Positions 1-8,139 of a stretch of 37,801 nucleotides of DNA are shown here, one piece after another. Location: assembly GCA_027488855.1 (NCBI GenBank), contig JAIYAV010000364.1, forward strand, positions 1 to 37,801, in the 5' to 3' direction. This DNA is from Saprospiraceae bacterium (lineage in GTDB: Bacteria; Bacteroidota; Bacteroidia; Chitinophagales; Saprospiraceae). Each line of letters opens with the position of its first letter. The first letter of the stretch is position 1. The notes beneath the pieces are model-generated. The model was given only the letters and a program-made list of their open reading frames with translations, had not been told where the DNA came from and ran no database searches. Both the position numbers and the translations under genes were made by a program.

Positions 1-1
1 C

Positions 2-1924
2 CACCGCGGGGTGCAAACGCCAGGCGAGTTTGCGCCAAACTGCTTCGCTCAGTGGTGGGGTGATCGCTTGAAGTTGTGGCCACAACTCCTGCGCATGGGC
101 TTCCATGGCTGCGCCCAATGCTTCCAGTTCCCAAGGATTTTGGCCATCGTATCGCTGAACGAGTTGCAGCAGAATAGGCGCTTTTTGTTCCAGCGGAAAA
201 TCTCTGATGGCAATGGCGATTTCCCGACGCAACATCGGATTGCCCGATTGAGCATGACGCGAGCACAAGGCCAGGACTTCAGTCGTAGGCAAAACACTGC
301 GCAAGGCGCGGAAGCTGGCGACTGCTATTCGAGCATCCACATCCTTAACCAAGGGTTCGAGGGTGGGCAGCAGGATCGGCGCTGGCAACATTTTTCCCAA
401 TAAAATAATTGTCCTCGCCCGTACATAAGGGTTTTCGGCTTTCAACAAGGTCATCAATTCAGGGATACGGGTAGCTCGCTGTTGCAACAAGGCCTGATAC
501 CCTTGCGCCCGCACATTGGGCGCTGGATTTTGAAAAGCAGCCAATTGGCCTTCCACGGTTTGTAAGTCTAATTTGGGTGCGCTCAGTTTTTTGCCTTTGG
601 GCGTAATGCGGTAAATGCGACCATAACCAATGCTGTCCTTCATTTGGTGGCCACCCACCACGGGGTCGTACCAATCGGCCACATACATGGCACCATCGGT
701 ACCGATCATCACATCAGAAGGGCGAAACCACTTGCTGAGGTCGGCCTTGAACTCCGGATTATTCCAAACGTAACCTTCATCGTCTTGGGCTACGGAACTC
801 AGCAGGTTTTGCCTTTTGCCCAAATCAAAACCAGCGCCTTGGGCTTTGGGCTGATAGGCAAAAATGACATTGCGCCCGGCATCAGCACTGAGCAACATGC
901 CCCGGTATTTTTCGCCCAAACCATCCCCTTCATTGACCACTACACCAGTTGGAGAGCCCGCACCGCTATTGTCGCCAGCAGGCATAAAACCAGGGTCTTC
1001 CTGGTGCCAATGCGCCGTGAACATCTCCTGCCCAGGCCGTTGGTCAGCCGACCAGTAGCGGGTGCCATCGGCGCTAAAGAATCCAGCATTTCCGCCTTCC
1101 ATCAGCCAGGAAACCCGACAGGTAACCACCTGGTCGTCGTTGTCATTTTGCCACATGTCGCCATAGCTGTCGATGTAAGTTTCATAACTGTTGCGAAAGC
1201 CGTGCCCCAATACCCGCAGGCCAGTACCGTCAGGGTTGATGCTCAATTGTAAACCACCGACCCAGACTTTGCCATCGTCGCTGCGTTGGTTGCCTTCATT
1301 TTTGTTGTTGTAAGGGGTGCCGCCGGTATAGACACTGCCGGAGCGGAGGTTCCATCCCGCACGGTCTTTGACGAGGTGTGGCCCGGCATTGCCCGTGTTG
1401 AAATACCACTTGCCATCAGGGCCAGTCACTACGGAATGTAGCGAGTGGTCATGGTCTTTGCCACCAAAACCAGTGAGCAGGATTTCTTTTTTGTCCGGCT
1501 TATCGTCGCCGTCTTCATCGGTATAAACAATCAGGTTGGGCGCGCAGGATACCAGGATATATTTGCCCATCACCGCAATGCCAAGCGGTGAAACCAGATC
1601 TGGGTCTTCGACAAATACCTTGGAACGATCGGCTTTGCCATCCTGATCGGTATCTTCCAGGATCATCACCCGGTCGCCTTTTTGGTGGTGGAGAAAACGG
1701 GTAGAATCGTTGTTGAAGTTGCGGTAATTGACCGCTTCGGTGACCCAAATTCGGCCTTTGAGGTCGACATCCATGTTGGTGGGGTTGTAGAACATCGGGC
1801 TTTCGGCCCAGAGGGTCACTTCCAGGTCGTCGGGGAGGTAGAGTTTGAGGGGGTCTTGAGGGCTGGGTGTCGGCCAGGATAGGCCCAAGACTAGTGGAAA
1901 AATGAAGAGAAAAATGCGATTCAT
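2..1924 (-). CDS. PVC-type membrane-bound dehydrogenase (partial, C-terminus off the left edge)
   Basis: The frame is open from the ATG at 1924 to the window edge, giving about 641 residues without a stop. It begins with a signal peptide (MNRIFLFIFPLVLGLSW). A beta-propeller of the glucose/sorbosone-dehydrogenase-like PVC type follows; recognisable pieces are LPDDLEVTLWAESPM, WVTEAVNYRNF, DTDQDGKAD, LHSVVTGPDGKWYFNTGN and GHGFRNSYE. From about residue 440 the sequence becomes helical and HEAT-like (NVRAQGYQALL, NPYVRARTIILLGKML, DARIAVASFRALRSVL). Family members often end in a cytochrome c CxxCH domain, which would lie outside this window, so haem binding cannot be judged. The protein is probably periplasmic or envelope-bound and oxidises a sugar-like substrate (inference). 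It lies 63 bp downstream of the sugar isomerase/epimerase on the same strand, a common pairing in Bacteroidota and Planctomycetes. Confidence 0.85.
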   Translation of the reverse strand, partial: MNRIFLFIFPLVLGLSWPTPSPQDPLKLYLPDDLEVTLWAESPMFYNPTNMDVDLKGRIWVTEAVNYRNFNNDSTRFLHHQKGDRVMILEDTDQDGKADRSKVFVEDPDLVSPLGIAVMGKYILVSCAPNLIVYTDEDGDDKPDKKEILLTGFGGKDHDHSLHSVVTGPDGKWYFNTGNAGPHLVKDRAGWNLRSGSVYTGGTPYNNKNEGNQRSDDGKVWVGGLQLSINPDGTGLRVLGHGFRNSYETYIDSYGDMWQNDNDDQVVTCRVSWLMEGGNAGFFSADGTRYWSADQRPGQEMFTAHWHQEDPGFMPAGDNSGAGSPTGVVVNEGDGLGEKYRGMLLSADAGRNVIFAYQPKAQGAGFDLGKRQNLLSSVAQDDEGYVWNNPEFKADLSKWFRPSDVMIGTDGAMYVADWYDPVVGGHQMKDSIGYGRIYRITPKGKKLSAPKLDLQTVEGQLAAFQNPAPNVRAQGYQALLQQRATRIPELMTLLKAENPYVRARTIILLGKMLPAPILLPTLEPLVKDVDARIAVASFRALRSVLPTTEVLALCSRHAQSGNPMLRREIAIAIRDFPLEQKAPILLQLVQRYDGQNPWELEALGAAMEAHAQELWPQLQAITPPLSEAVWRKLAWRLHPAV

Positions 1925-1987
1925 AAGTAGTTTTGGTTTAATGGTTAGAGGGTTCGTCAATCCTTTGCCTTTCGGCCAGGAATTCAA

Positions 1988-2854
1988 TCAAAACAAATCT
2001 TTCAAATACGCCAGATTGTGCCGGTAAGCCGGCACCACATCCTCAGCATCCGGTTTGGCCCATTCGATTTGCATCCAGTTGTCGCCCCGGTAGCCAATTT
2101 CGCGTAGGGCAGTCGCTACCCGTGGCCAATCGATGGTACCTTTGCCGAGCAAGAGGCGGTTTTCTTTCATGTGCAATTCGCAGATGTTTTCCTTGCCCAG
2201 GGTTTTGAGTTCGGCATAAATATCGTTGCCCGCATCGGCGGCATTGCGAAAGTCGTAAAAAACCTTGATGGCTGGAGAACCTACCTCACGCATGATGTGC
2301 AGGTGTTCTTCGGCCGTAAGATAAGATTCAATGCCGAGGGTTACACCTGCTTGTTCGGCTTTCGGGGCTACTTTTTTCAATCTTTTAATTACCTCCTGAA
2401 TGCCCTCGGGGTCGTTGCGCAAGTCGTTTTTGACAAAAAAAGCCAACAACACGACGCGTACGCCGAATGCTCGGGCTACGTCGATGCTATCCGATACCCA
2501 TTGCTCGGTACGGGGATCGGATTTATACGGTACGTTGTTCAACTCACTGATGGCGAGGCTGCTGATTTTGACCCCTGTACTTTTACTTGCAGCCAGATAT
2601 TGAGTTTGTAGGGCAGGGAGGCGCAGGTGCAGGTCGTTGGCCAGATTGCCTAAATTGACCTGAATGCCTGACAAGCCGATGGTTTTGGCCAGTTCAAAAG
2701 CTTCAATATTGGCACTTTTGCCAAGTGACCAATCACAGGCTCCAACCTTGAAGTGGCGTTTAAAATCGGCCCAAGGTTCGAGCCAGGGATACAGGGTCTG
2801 CCCGGCTCCAAGCAGGGTAGCATTTTGTAAAAATTGGCGACGGGATTGCGACAT
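1988..2854 (-). CDS. Sugar phosphate isomerase/epimerase family protein with Tat-like signal
   Basis: This 288-residue protein starts with MSQSRRQFLQNATLLGAG, a twin-arginine-type signal (SRRQFLQ), so it is probably exported folded. The rest is an AP-endonuclease-2 / xylose-isomerase-like TIM barrel. Visible pieces are KVGACDWSLGK, IGLSGIQVNLG, LGIESYLTAEEH, IKVFYDFRNAADAG, ICELHMKENRLLLGKGTIDW and WMQIEWAKPDAED. The acidic and His residues in these strands (E in GIES, D in YDF, H in ELHMKE) are where the divalent metal is held in the family. The substrate is not determined. It is the first gene of a probable two-gene operon with the PVC-type dehydrogenase, which suggests processing of a sugar or inositol-like compound (inference). 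A phylum-type promoter lies just upstream. Confidence 0.87.
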   Translation of the reverse strand: MSQSRRQFLQNATLLGAGQTLYPWLEPWADFKRHFKVGACDWSLGKSANIEAFELAKTIGLSGIQVNLGNLANDLHLRLPALQTQYLAASKSTGVKISSLAISELNNVPYKSDPRTEQWVSDSIDVARAFGVRVVLLAFFVKNDLRNDPEGIQEVIKRLKKVAPKAEQAGVTLGIESYLTAEEHLHIMREVGSPAIKVFYDFRNAADAGNDIYAELKTLGKENICELHMKENRLLLGKGTIDWPRVATALREIGYRGDNWMQIEWAKPDAEDVVPAYRHNLAYLKDLF

Positions 2855-2876
2855 GATACAGGATTTTGAATCGCCT

Positions 2877-2907
2877 CTAAGTTAGGGAATATTCGGGCAT
2901 GGCCAAA
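2877..2907 (-). promoter_or_regulatory. Candidate Bacteroidota promoter for the isomerase/dehydrogenase operon
   Basis: On the minus strand TTTG (2907-2904) is followed after 19 bp by TAACTTAG (2884-2877), which matches TAnnTTTG at all but one fixed position. Transcription would start near 2870, leaving a leader of about 15 nt before the ATG at 2854. Confidence 0.5.
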
Positions 2908-2937
2908 TCCAATTTGTTTTGCTAGTGTCCAGGTTTG

Positions 2938-2957
2938 TGTGTCCGAAATCGGACACA
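2938..2957. promoter_or_regulatory. Perfect 20 bp dyad, candidate activator (enhancer) site
   Basis: The sequence TGTGTCCGA-AA-TCGGACACA is a perfect inverted repeat with 9 bp arms and a 2 bp centre. Extra TGTCC half-sites lie at 2926-2930 and 2961-2965. It is in the divergent region between the isomerase and the export operon, about 75 bp upstream of a sigma-54-like promoter. That position suits an NtrC-family enhancer-binding protein. The bound factor is inferred and is not encoded in the window. Confidence 0.6.
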
Positions 2958-3029
2958 AACTGTCCAGATGTGAACATGGTTTTGTGGTAAAAATCTTTTT
3001 TAAAAACTGAATTTCAGTTGATTATAAAA

Positions 3030-3045
3030 TTGGCACGGTCTGTGA
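3030..3045 (+). promoter_or_regulatory. Sigma-54-like -24/-12 promoter
   Basis: TTGGCACG (3030-3037) is an exact match to the -24 half of the sigma-54 consensus. At the right distance follows TGTGA (3041-3045), a degraded -12 half with GA in place of GC. Transcription would begin near 3056, giving a leader of about 148 nt for the permease gene at 3204. The imperfect -12 keeps confidence moderate. Confidence 0.42.
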
Positions 3046-3203
3046 CTTTAATCCAGTATTACATTCGACACCGACTCTTGTAAGAATTTTACGCTGACTG
3101 TTGTTTCATACTAATCTCGTTGCAATTGGCCCGTTTTTGGGGTTAGGGACAAGCACCAGCGCTTGTCCCAACCACGGGTTTCCAGCGAGCAACACAAACT
3201 CAA

Positions 3204-5615
3204 ATGACCATGCAGTATACCCAACTCAAATTTGCGCTGCGCAACCTCTGGCGCAACAAGTTTTACAGTGGAATCAACATTGGTGGTCTGGCCGCAGGCA
3301 TCGCGGTAAGCATGCTGATTTTGGTTTTTGTGGGGCATGAGTTGAGTTTTGATCGTTTTCATAAAAATGCTGACAAGATTTACCAACTCAGTGTGAATTT
3401 TACCTTTAACAAGCAAGAGATTAGAGGAACAGGGATGTCGGCCTACATGGGACCAGCCATGAAGGAAAAAATTTCGGGAGTGGATGATTATGTTCGGCTT
3501 TACCACATTAGTGACGCTGAAGTCGTTCTAAAAAAGGATGCATCTCACCTGTTTCATGAGTCCAAAGTTGTATTAGCTGATCCTAGTTATTTCTCCGTAT
3601 TTAGTTTTCCTTTTTTGGCTGGAAACCCAAAAACAGCCTTATCGCAACCAAACTCTGTGGTTATAACTGAAAAAATGGCCAGAAAATATTTTGGTAAAAC
3701 AGATGTAATCGGAGCACATTTGTACATCAATAGCAAACTTCCATTTACCATTAGTGGCATACTCAAGGATATACCTTCTAACTCTACACTTGATTATGAG
3801 TTTATCCTGCCAATAGAATCCTTTATTGCCATCAAAAAACTAGTTTACAACGAGTCTGTCGATCCTGCTTATTTGAGTGAAAATTTTATTGGTATGGGCT
3901 CGTTTACAACCTACTACCAGCTTTCTAACCTGAATGCTATTCAACAAATACCAAAAAAAATTGCTGAATTTTGGCGAAAAGAAAAGATAAGCGATACCGA
4001 AATTCAATCCAAAAAATTTGAATTAAGTCCTTTAAAAAACTTACACTTCCAACAGGGGAGGCAAGTACTGATTGCTGGTTTCAATAAAATTTACCTCTTT
4101 TCCTTAATTGCGCTGATTGTTATTTTGATGGCGCTGCTCAATTATGTTAGCATCACAACTGCCCGAGCCAGCGAAAGAGCTAAAGAAGTGGGAATTAGAA
4201 AAGCAATGGGAGCACTACGCAAAGAACTAATTGGGCAGTTTTATTTAGAATCGATAATTGTCATTGGCCTTGCCTTTGGGTTAGGCTTATTATTTGCTGT
4301 TCTTTCACAAAAAATATTTTTTGAACAATTGGGGATTCATATAAACTCCAGTTTCTTCTTTAGTCGTCAGATAACCATACCCTTAGGTTGTTTGTTGGTT
4401 TTTTGTATTTTTTTTTCCGGCAGCTATCCTGCAATACTTTTGTCTAACTTCAAACCAACCGAAGTATTAAAAGGGAGACTTTGGAGTGGCAGAGGCCGAG
4501 ACAAAGTATGGTTTAAAAAATTTATGACGACATTTCAATTTTCAGCATCTATCATGTTGCTCATTGCTGCAATAGTAACCTATCAGCAACTTCAGTGTTT
4601 GCAAAACCGTTCATTAGGGTTTCAAAAAGAACAAGTTGTAATGATCCTACCCACTCAAAGTGGATTTACCGAATTTAGGAATAGCATTGAAAAATTAAGT
4701 GCAGTCAAAGGCACAGCAATTGCATCAATGTCCTTATTTAGGGATGGAACTTCTATGGCTTTTATGAAATCTCCCATCAATGATAATGAGGTAGAAGTGC
4801 ACATTTTAGAAGTAGATAGTCATTTTTTTGAAGTTTTGGGGATAAAATGGGAACAACTCCACCGGCAAACCAGTTCCAAACCACAAAATAATACCTGTGT
4901 TATCAATCAAGAAGCGGCAAAACAATTGGGTTATAATTCTGGTGATGGAGTAAAGGACTTAGCTCAACAATTGTTTAACCGAGAATTGGGAGGAGTGGTG
5001 GAAAATTTTCAATTTGACTTGGGAAGCGTAATGAAACCAACTCCGCTAGCTTTGTGGATTAAAAATGAAGACTTATATGGTACTCTATACGTTCGTTTAG
5101 TAAATACCCCAAATTTGCAGGCAGGTATGAGCGCCATCAGCCAACTCTTTAAAAAACATTGCCCCGACAAACCCTTTGAATATTTCTTTCTGGACGAATC
5201 TTATGACACCCTCTTCAAAGCCGAAGACCGCATGGCCAAACTGTTTGGCATCTTTACGGGACTGGCTATCTTTATCTCTTGCTTGGGGCTCTTTGGCCTC
5301 GCTGCTTATGCCACAGCTCGGCGCGCCAAAGAAATTGGCATCCGCAAAGTATTGGGGGCGACCGTTGGCAACGTGATGAGCCTGCTGTCGACCGAATTTT
5401 TGCGGCCAGTCTTGTTGGCCATCCTGATTGCCAGTCCGATTGCCTGGTACCTGATGGAACAATGGCTGAAAAAATTCACGTACCGGATTGAGGTGGAATG
5501 GTGGATTTTTGCAGCAGCGGGCCTTAGTGTGATTGTACTGGCCCTGCTCACGGTGAGCATCCAAAGCTTGCGTACTGCGCTGGCCAACCCGGTAACTGCG
5601 ATTAAAAATGAATGA
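3204..5615 (+). CDS. ABC transporter permease, MacB/FtsX family
   Basis: This 803-residue inner-membrane protein has the MacB/FtsX plan. The N-terminal helix is at about residues 22-44, after the RNLWRNKFYSGINI start. A large periplasmic MacB core domain follows, then three central helices from about residue 295 with the motif AKEVGIRKAMGA. A second periplasmic domain leads to a C-terminal FtsX domain with AKEIGIRKVLGA and three helices. The duplicated xKEIGIRK coupling motif marks the eight-helix Bacteroidota version of the family. It is expected to work with the ATPase 21 bp downstream and the TolC-like protein after it to export an unknown substrate. ATG codons at 3204 and 3210 are both possible starts. 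The first roughly 150 bp and last roughly 500 bp are clearly more GC-rich than the middle of the gene. Confidence 0.92.
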   Translation: MTMQYTQLKFALRNLWRNKFYSGINIGGLAAGIAVSMLILVFVGHELSFDRFHKNADKIYQLSVNFTFNKQEIRGTGMSAYMGPAMKEKISGVDDYVRLYHISDAEVVLKKDASHLFHESKVVLADPSYFSVFSFPFLAGNPKTALSQPNSVVITEKMARKYFGKTDVIGAHLYINSKLPFTISGILKDIPSNSTLDYEFILPIESFIAIKKLVYNESVDPAYLSENFIGMGSFTTYYQLSNLNAIQQIPKKIAEFWRKEKISDTEIQSKKFELSPLKNLHFQQGRQVLIAGFNKIYLFSLIALIVILMALLNYVSITTARASERAKEVGIRKAMGALRKELIGQFYLESIIVIGLAFGLGLLFAVLSQKIFFEQLGIHINSSFFFSRQITIPLGCLLVFCIFFSGSYPAILLSNFKPTEVLKGRLWSGRGRDKVWFKKFMTTFQFSASIMLLIAAIVTYQQLQCLQNRSLGFQKEQVVMILPTQSGFTEFRNSIEKLSAVKGTAIASMSLFRDGTSMAFMKSPINDNEVEVHILEVDSHFFEVLGIKWEQLHRQTSSKPQNNTCVINQEAAKQLGYNSGDGVKDLAQQLFNRELGGVVENFQFDLGSVMKPTPLALWIKNEDLYGTLYVRLVNTPNLQAGMSAISQLFKKHCPDKPFEYFFLDESYDTLFKAEDRMAKLFGIFTGLAIFISCLGLFGLAAYATARRAKEIGIRKVLGATVGNVMSLLSTEFLRPVLLAILIASPIAWYLMEQWLKKFTYRIEVEWWIFAAAGLSVIVLALLTVSIQSLRTALANPVTAIKNE

Positions 5616-5636
5616 CAACTACAACTTATACAACAC

Positions 5637-6320
5637 ATGTTGCAACTAAAAAACATAGCTAAGTACCATAACAGTGGCATCCAGAAAAACTGGGTGCTCA
5701 AGGACATCAGCGCGAATATTTTTGAAGGTGAATTTGTCTCCATCATGGGGCCTTCCGGGGCGGGTAAAAGTACACTGCTGAACATCATCGGCATGTTGGA
5801 AGAACCCAGTGGGGGAGAGTATTACTTTTTGGACGAACCTGTACACAAACTTTCGGAAAAAAAGCGCACCGAGCTGTACAAGCACTACATCGGCTTTGTA
5901 TTCCAGCAATACCACCTGATCGATGAGCTAACGGTATACGAAAACCTGGAAACTCCCCTGTTGTACAAAAAAATGTCCGGGTCCGAGCGCAAAAGCCGCG
6001 TAGCAGATATCCTGGATCGATTCAATATGGTGGCTAAAAAGGATTTATTTCCCAATCAGCTTTCGGGTGGGCAACAACAGCTCGTGGGTATTGCCCGCGC
6101 ACTAATCGGCCAACCCAAGCTGATTTTAGCCGACGAACCTACCGGAAACCTGCAATCAGCCCAAGCAGATGAAATCATGCAGATTTTCAAAAAGCTCAAC
6201 GAAGAAGAAGGTGTGTCCATCATCCAGGTGACCCATAGCGAAAAAAATGCCGCTTATGCCCAGCGGATCATTCATTTGTTGGATGGACATGTGGAGCGGG
6301 AGGAAAAAATTACAAAGTGA
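5637..6320 (+). CDS. ABC transporter ATP-binding protein, MacB/LolD family
   Basis: This 227-residue ATPase carries every nucleotide-binding motif: Walker A GPSGAGKST (about residues 38-46), Q-loop VFQQYHLIDELTVYENL, signature LSGGQQQ (about 142), Walker B LILADEPTGNL, and the H-loop histidine in QVTHSEKNA. The length and the insert before the Q-loop fit the LolD/MacB export branch. It sits between the FtsX permease and the TolC-like gene on the same strand and almost certainly powers that permease. The substrate is unknown. Confidence 0.95.
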   Translation: MLQLKNIAKYHNSGIQKNWVLKDISANIFEGEFVSIMGPSGAGKSTLLNIIGMLEEPSGGEYYFLDEPVHKLSEKKRTELYKHYIGFVFQQYHLIDELTVYENLETPLLYKKMSGSERKSRVADILDRFNMVAKKDLFPNQLSGGQQQLVGIARALIGQPKLILADEPTGNLQSAQADEIMQIFKKLNEEEGVSIIQVTHSEKNAAYAQRIIHLLDGHVEREEKITK

Positions 6321-6324
6321 AGTT

Positions 6325-6436
6325 AGTTGAGGAGTTGAGAAGTTGAGAAGTTGAGGCTGCCGCGAGTGACTTAGATAAGGACTTTGTCAAAATCGCTTGC
6401 GGTAGCCTCAACTCCTCAACTCCTCAACTTCTCAAC
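6325..6436. repeat. Inverted repeat built from AGTTGAGR octamers
   Basis: The left arm (6325-6363) holds four tandem AGTTGAGR units followed by CTGCCGC. The right arm (6398-6436) is its near-perfect reverse complement. About 34 nt separate them. The hairpin fills the gap between the ATPase gene and the tolC-like gene, so it could attenuate or stabilise the operon transcript. Related repeats occur at 7767-7831 and 17239-17335. Confidence 0.85.
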
Positions 6437-6452
6437 CCCAAAATATTCTTTT

Positions 6453-7763
6453 ATGAAAAACATACTTTTGGCGCTCTTTATACTCAGCCTCGGAGCCTCA
6501 AAAAACACAGCACAAAGCACCCTGAGCCTGGACGACTGCATGCGCATTGCCCTGGAAAACAACCTGCAAATCAAAAACTCGGGGTACCAACTCGATTTGG
6601 CTGAAGTGTCATTGCGGCAAATCCGGGCGCAACAAATGCCCGACCTGAGCCTGAATTTTGGCCAAAACTTCAACTTTGGCCGGAGCATCGACGTCAACAC
6701 CAACCAACGCATCGATGAAGTTTTTCTCAGCAATGGTTATGGTTTGAACCTGTCAGTGCCTATTTTTAATGGTTTTGGGCTAAAATACCAGGGACAACAA
6801 CAGAAGCAAGCCATTCAGGCGGGCATCAAAGATGTGGAAGCCAGCAAAAACCTGATTCGGCGCAACATCATCACGTTTTACCTCAATGCCCTGGCCAATC
6901 AGGAGCTTTTTCGCGTTGCCCAGGAGCAAGCCAACGCTACCCGCCAGCAGATTGAGCTGGCTCAAAAGAGGGTAGCCGCAGGAGTGGCCAACGAAATGGT
7001 GGTATACGAACTCAAAGCGCAGATGGCCAATGAGGAATTCAACGCTGTAAGTGCCCGCAACAATGCCGAGCTTGCCAAGGTCAACCTCTTCCAACAAATG
7101 AACCAGCCAGTGGACATGAACGCCCAATTGGATGCCAACCTCATCCAAACGATCAACAGTCCGGCTGATGCCATGGCCTCGGCAATGCTTTTACAAAAAG
7201 CAGAAGCCAGCCTGCCCGAAGTGCAAGGAGCCCAATTGCGCATTTTAAGTGCCCAAAAAGGGGTTGAAGCTGCACGTTCTAATTTTTTCCCCAGCATCAA
7301 TTTTCAGGGAAATTACGGCGCATTTTTCACCAGCACACGCACCGAGGCTTACTTTTCGCAGTTAGACGCCACCCGCAACGGTAGCATGAGCATTGGCTTG
7401 AGTTTGCCCTTGTTTCGGGGAGGTGCCATCCAGCAACAGGTACAACGGGCTGTAATCAACGAAAACATTGCCGAAAATAACCTGGCTGATGTAAAAAACC
7501 AGCTCCGCAGCGAGATAGAACAAGCCGTACAAAACCACCGGGCGACCCAGGAGCAATGGAAAGCGGCTGAACAACAAGTGTCGGCGCAAACAGAAAACGT
7601 ACGCTTGTTCGAAAAACGTTTTACCGCAGGAACGGCCAATACTTCAGAATACATTTTGGCAAAAAACAACCTGACCCAATCGAATGGCAACCTGATCTCG
7701 GCTAAATACCGGCACTTGATTTGGAAAATAATTTTGCAGTTTTACGAGAACGGTAAGTTCTAA
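6453..7763 (+). CDS. TolC family outer-membrane efflux protein
   Basis: This 436-residue protein begins with a signal peptide (MKNILLALFILSLG...TAQS). I chose the ATG at 6453 because upstream in-frame codons from 6384 lie inside the octamer repeat and would put a non-signal stretch in front of the leader. The start of the mature protein, LSLDDCMRIALENNLQIK, is the typical OEP repeat opening. Two OEP halves rich in coiled-coil-forming Ala, Gln and Asn follow (AQMANEEFNAVSARNNAELAKVN is an example region), and the periplasmic barrel seam GLSLPLFRGGAIQQQV opens the second half. It forms the outer-membrane duct of the export system with the two genes upstream. A periplasmic adaptor (MacA/HlyD type) normally belongs to such a system and is not in this window. 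Confidence 0.93.
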   Translation: MKNILLALFILSLGASKNTAQSTLSLDDCMRIALENNLQIKNSGYQLDLAEVSLRQIRAQQMPDLSLNFGQNFNFGRSIDVNTNQRIDEVFLSNGYGLNLSVPIFNGFGLKYQGQQQKQAIQAGIKDVEASKNLIRRNIITFYLNALANQELFRVAQEQANATRQQIELAQKRVAAGVANEMVVYELKAQMANEEFNAVSARNNAELAKVNLFQQMNQPVDMNAQLDANLIQTINSPADAMASAMLLQKAEASLPEVQGAQLRILSAQKGVEAARSNFFPSINFQGNYGAFFTSTRTEAYFSQLDATRNGSMSIGLSLPLFRGGAIQQQVQRAVINENIAENNLADVKNQLRSEIEQAVQNHRATQEQWKAAEQQVSAQTENVRLFEKRFTAGTANTSEYILAKNNLTQSNGNLISAKYRHLIWKIILQFYENGKF

Positions 7764-7766
7764 AGT

Positions 7767-7831
7767 AGTTGAGGAGTTGAGAAAGTTGAAAATCTGTCGT
7801 TTGCGGCAGCCTCAACCTGCTCAACTCTTCA
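7767..7831. repeat. Degenerate AGTTGAG-type inverted repeat, possible terminator of the export operon
   Basis: Two to three AGTTGAGR-like units (7767-7790) face CAGCCTCAAC and CTCAACTCTTCA (7807-7831), followed by a short T run. It is a decayed relative of the 6325-6436 repeat and lies directly after the tolC-like stop codon. The rest of the 376 bp gap up to 8139 is AT-rich and holds only the promoter listed next. Confidence 0.65.
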
Positions 7832-8019
7832 TTTTTTCAGCTAAATCACATTTTTTTTCACTTTTTCATTTCCATTGATTATTCGGTTGAATCACATCCC
7901 TTCCAAAAAAGCCACATATTTTTTTGCATCCAGATAAATATTATTTCAAGAAATGCGTAATTGTCAGATGTTTTTTCGGATCATTTAGCGTCTAGTAAAT
8001 AAGAAAATAAGCCTTTGGC

Positions 8020-8051
8020 TTTGAAAATCAAAATAATAGCTCCTAAATTTG
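8020..8051 (+). promoter_or_regulatory. Bacteroidota promoter for the CBM48 protein
   Basis: TTTG (8020-8023), a 20 bp spacer and TAAATTTG (8044-8051) match the TTTG / TAnnTTTG consensus exactly. Transcription would begin near 8058, leaving a leader of about 80 nt. Confidence 0.65.
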
Positions 8052-8139
8052 CCCTGCAATTACTGTTGTTGCACCATTACATCATCTACATAGATCGCAA
8101 CAAAATCATAGATTCATTCAACCACAAATACCAAATGAC

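Noticed and set aside
644-1252. 202-codon forward frame
   Set aside because: It is antisense to the PVC-type dehydrogenase, whose frame reads as a coherent family protein; the forward translation matches nothing and has no domain pattern.
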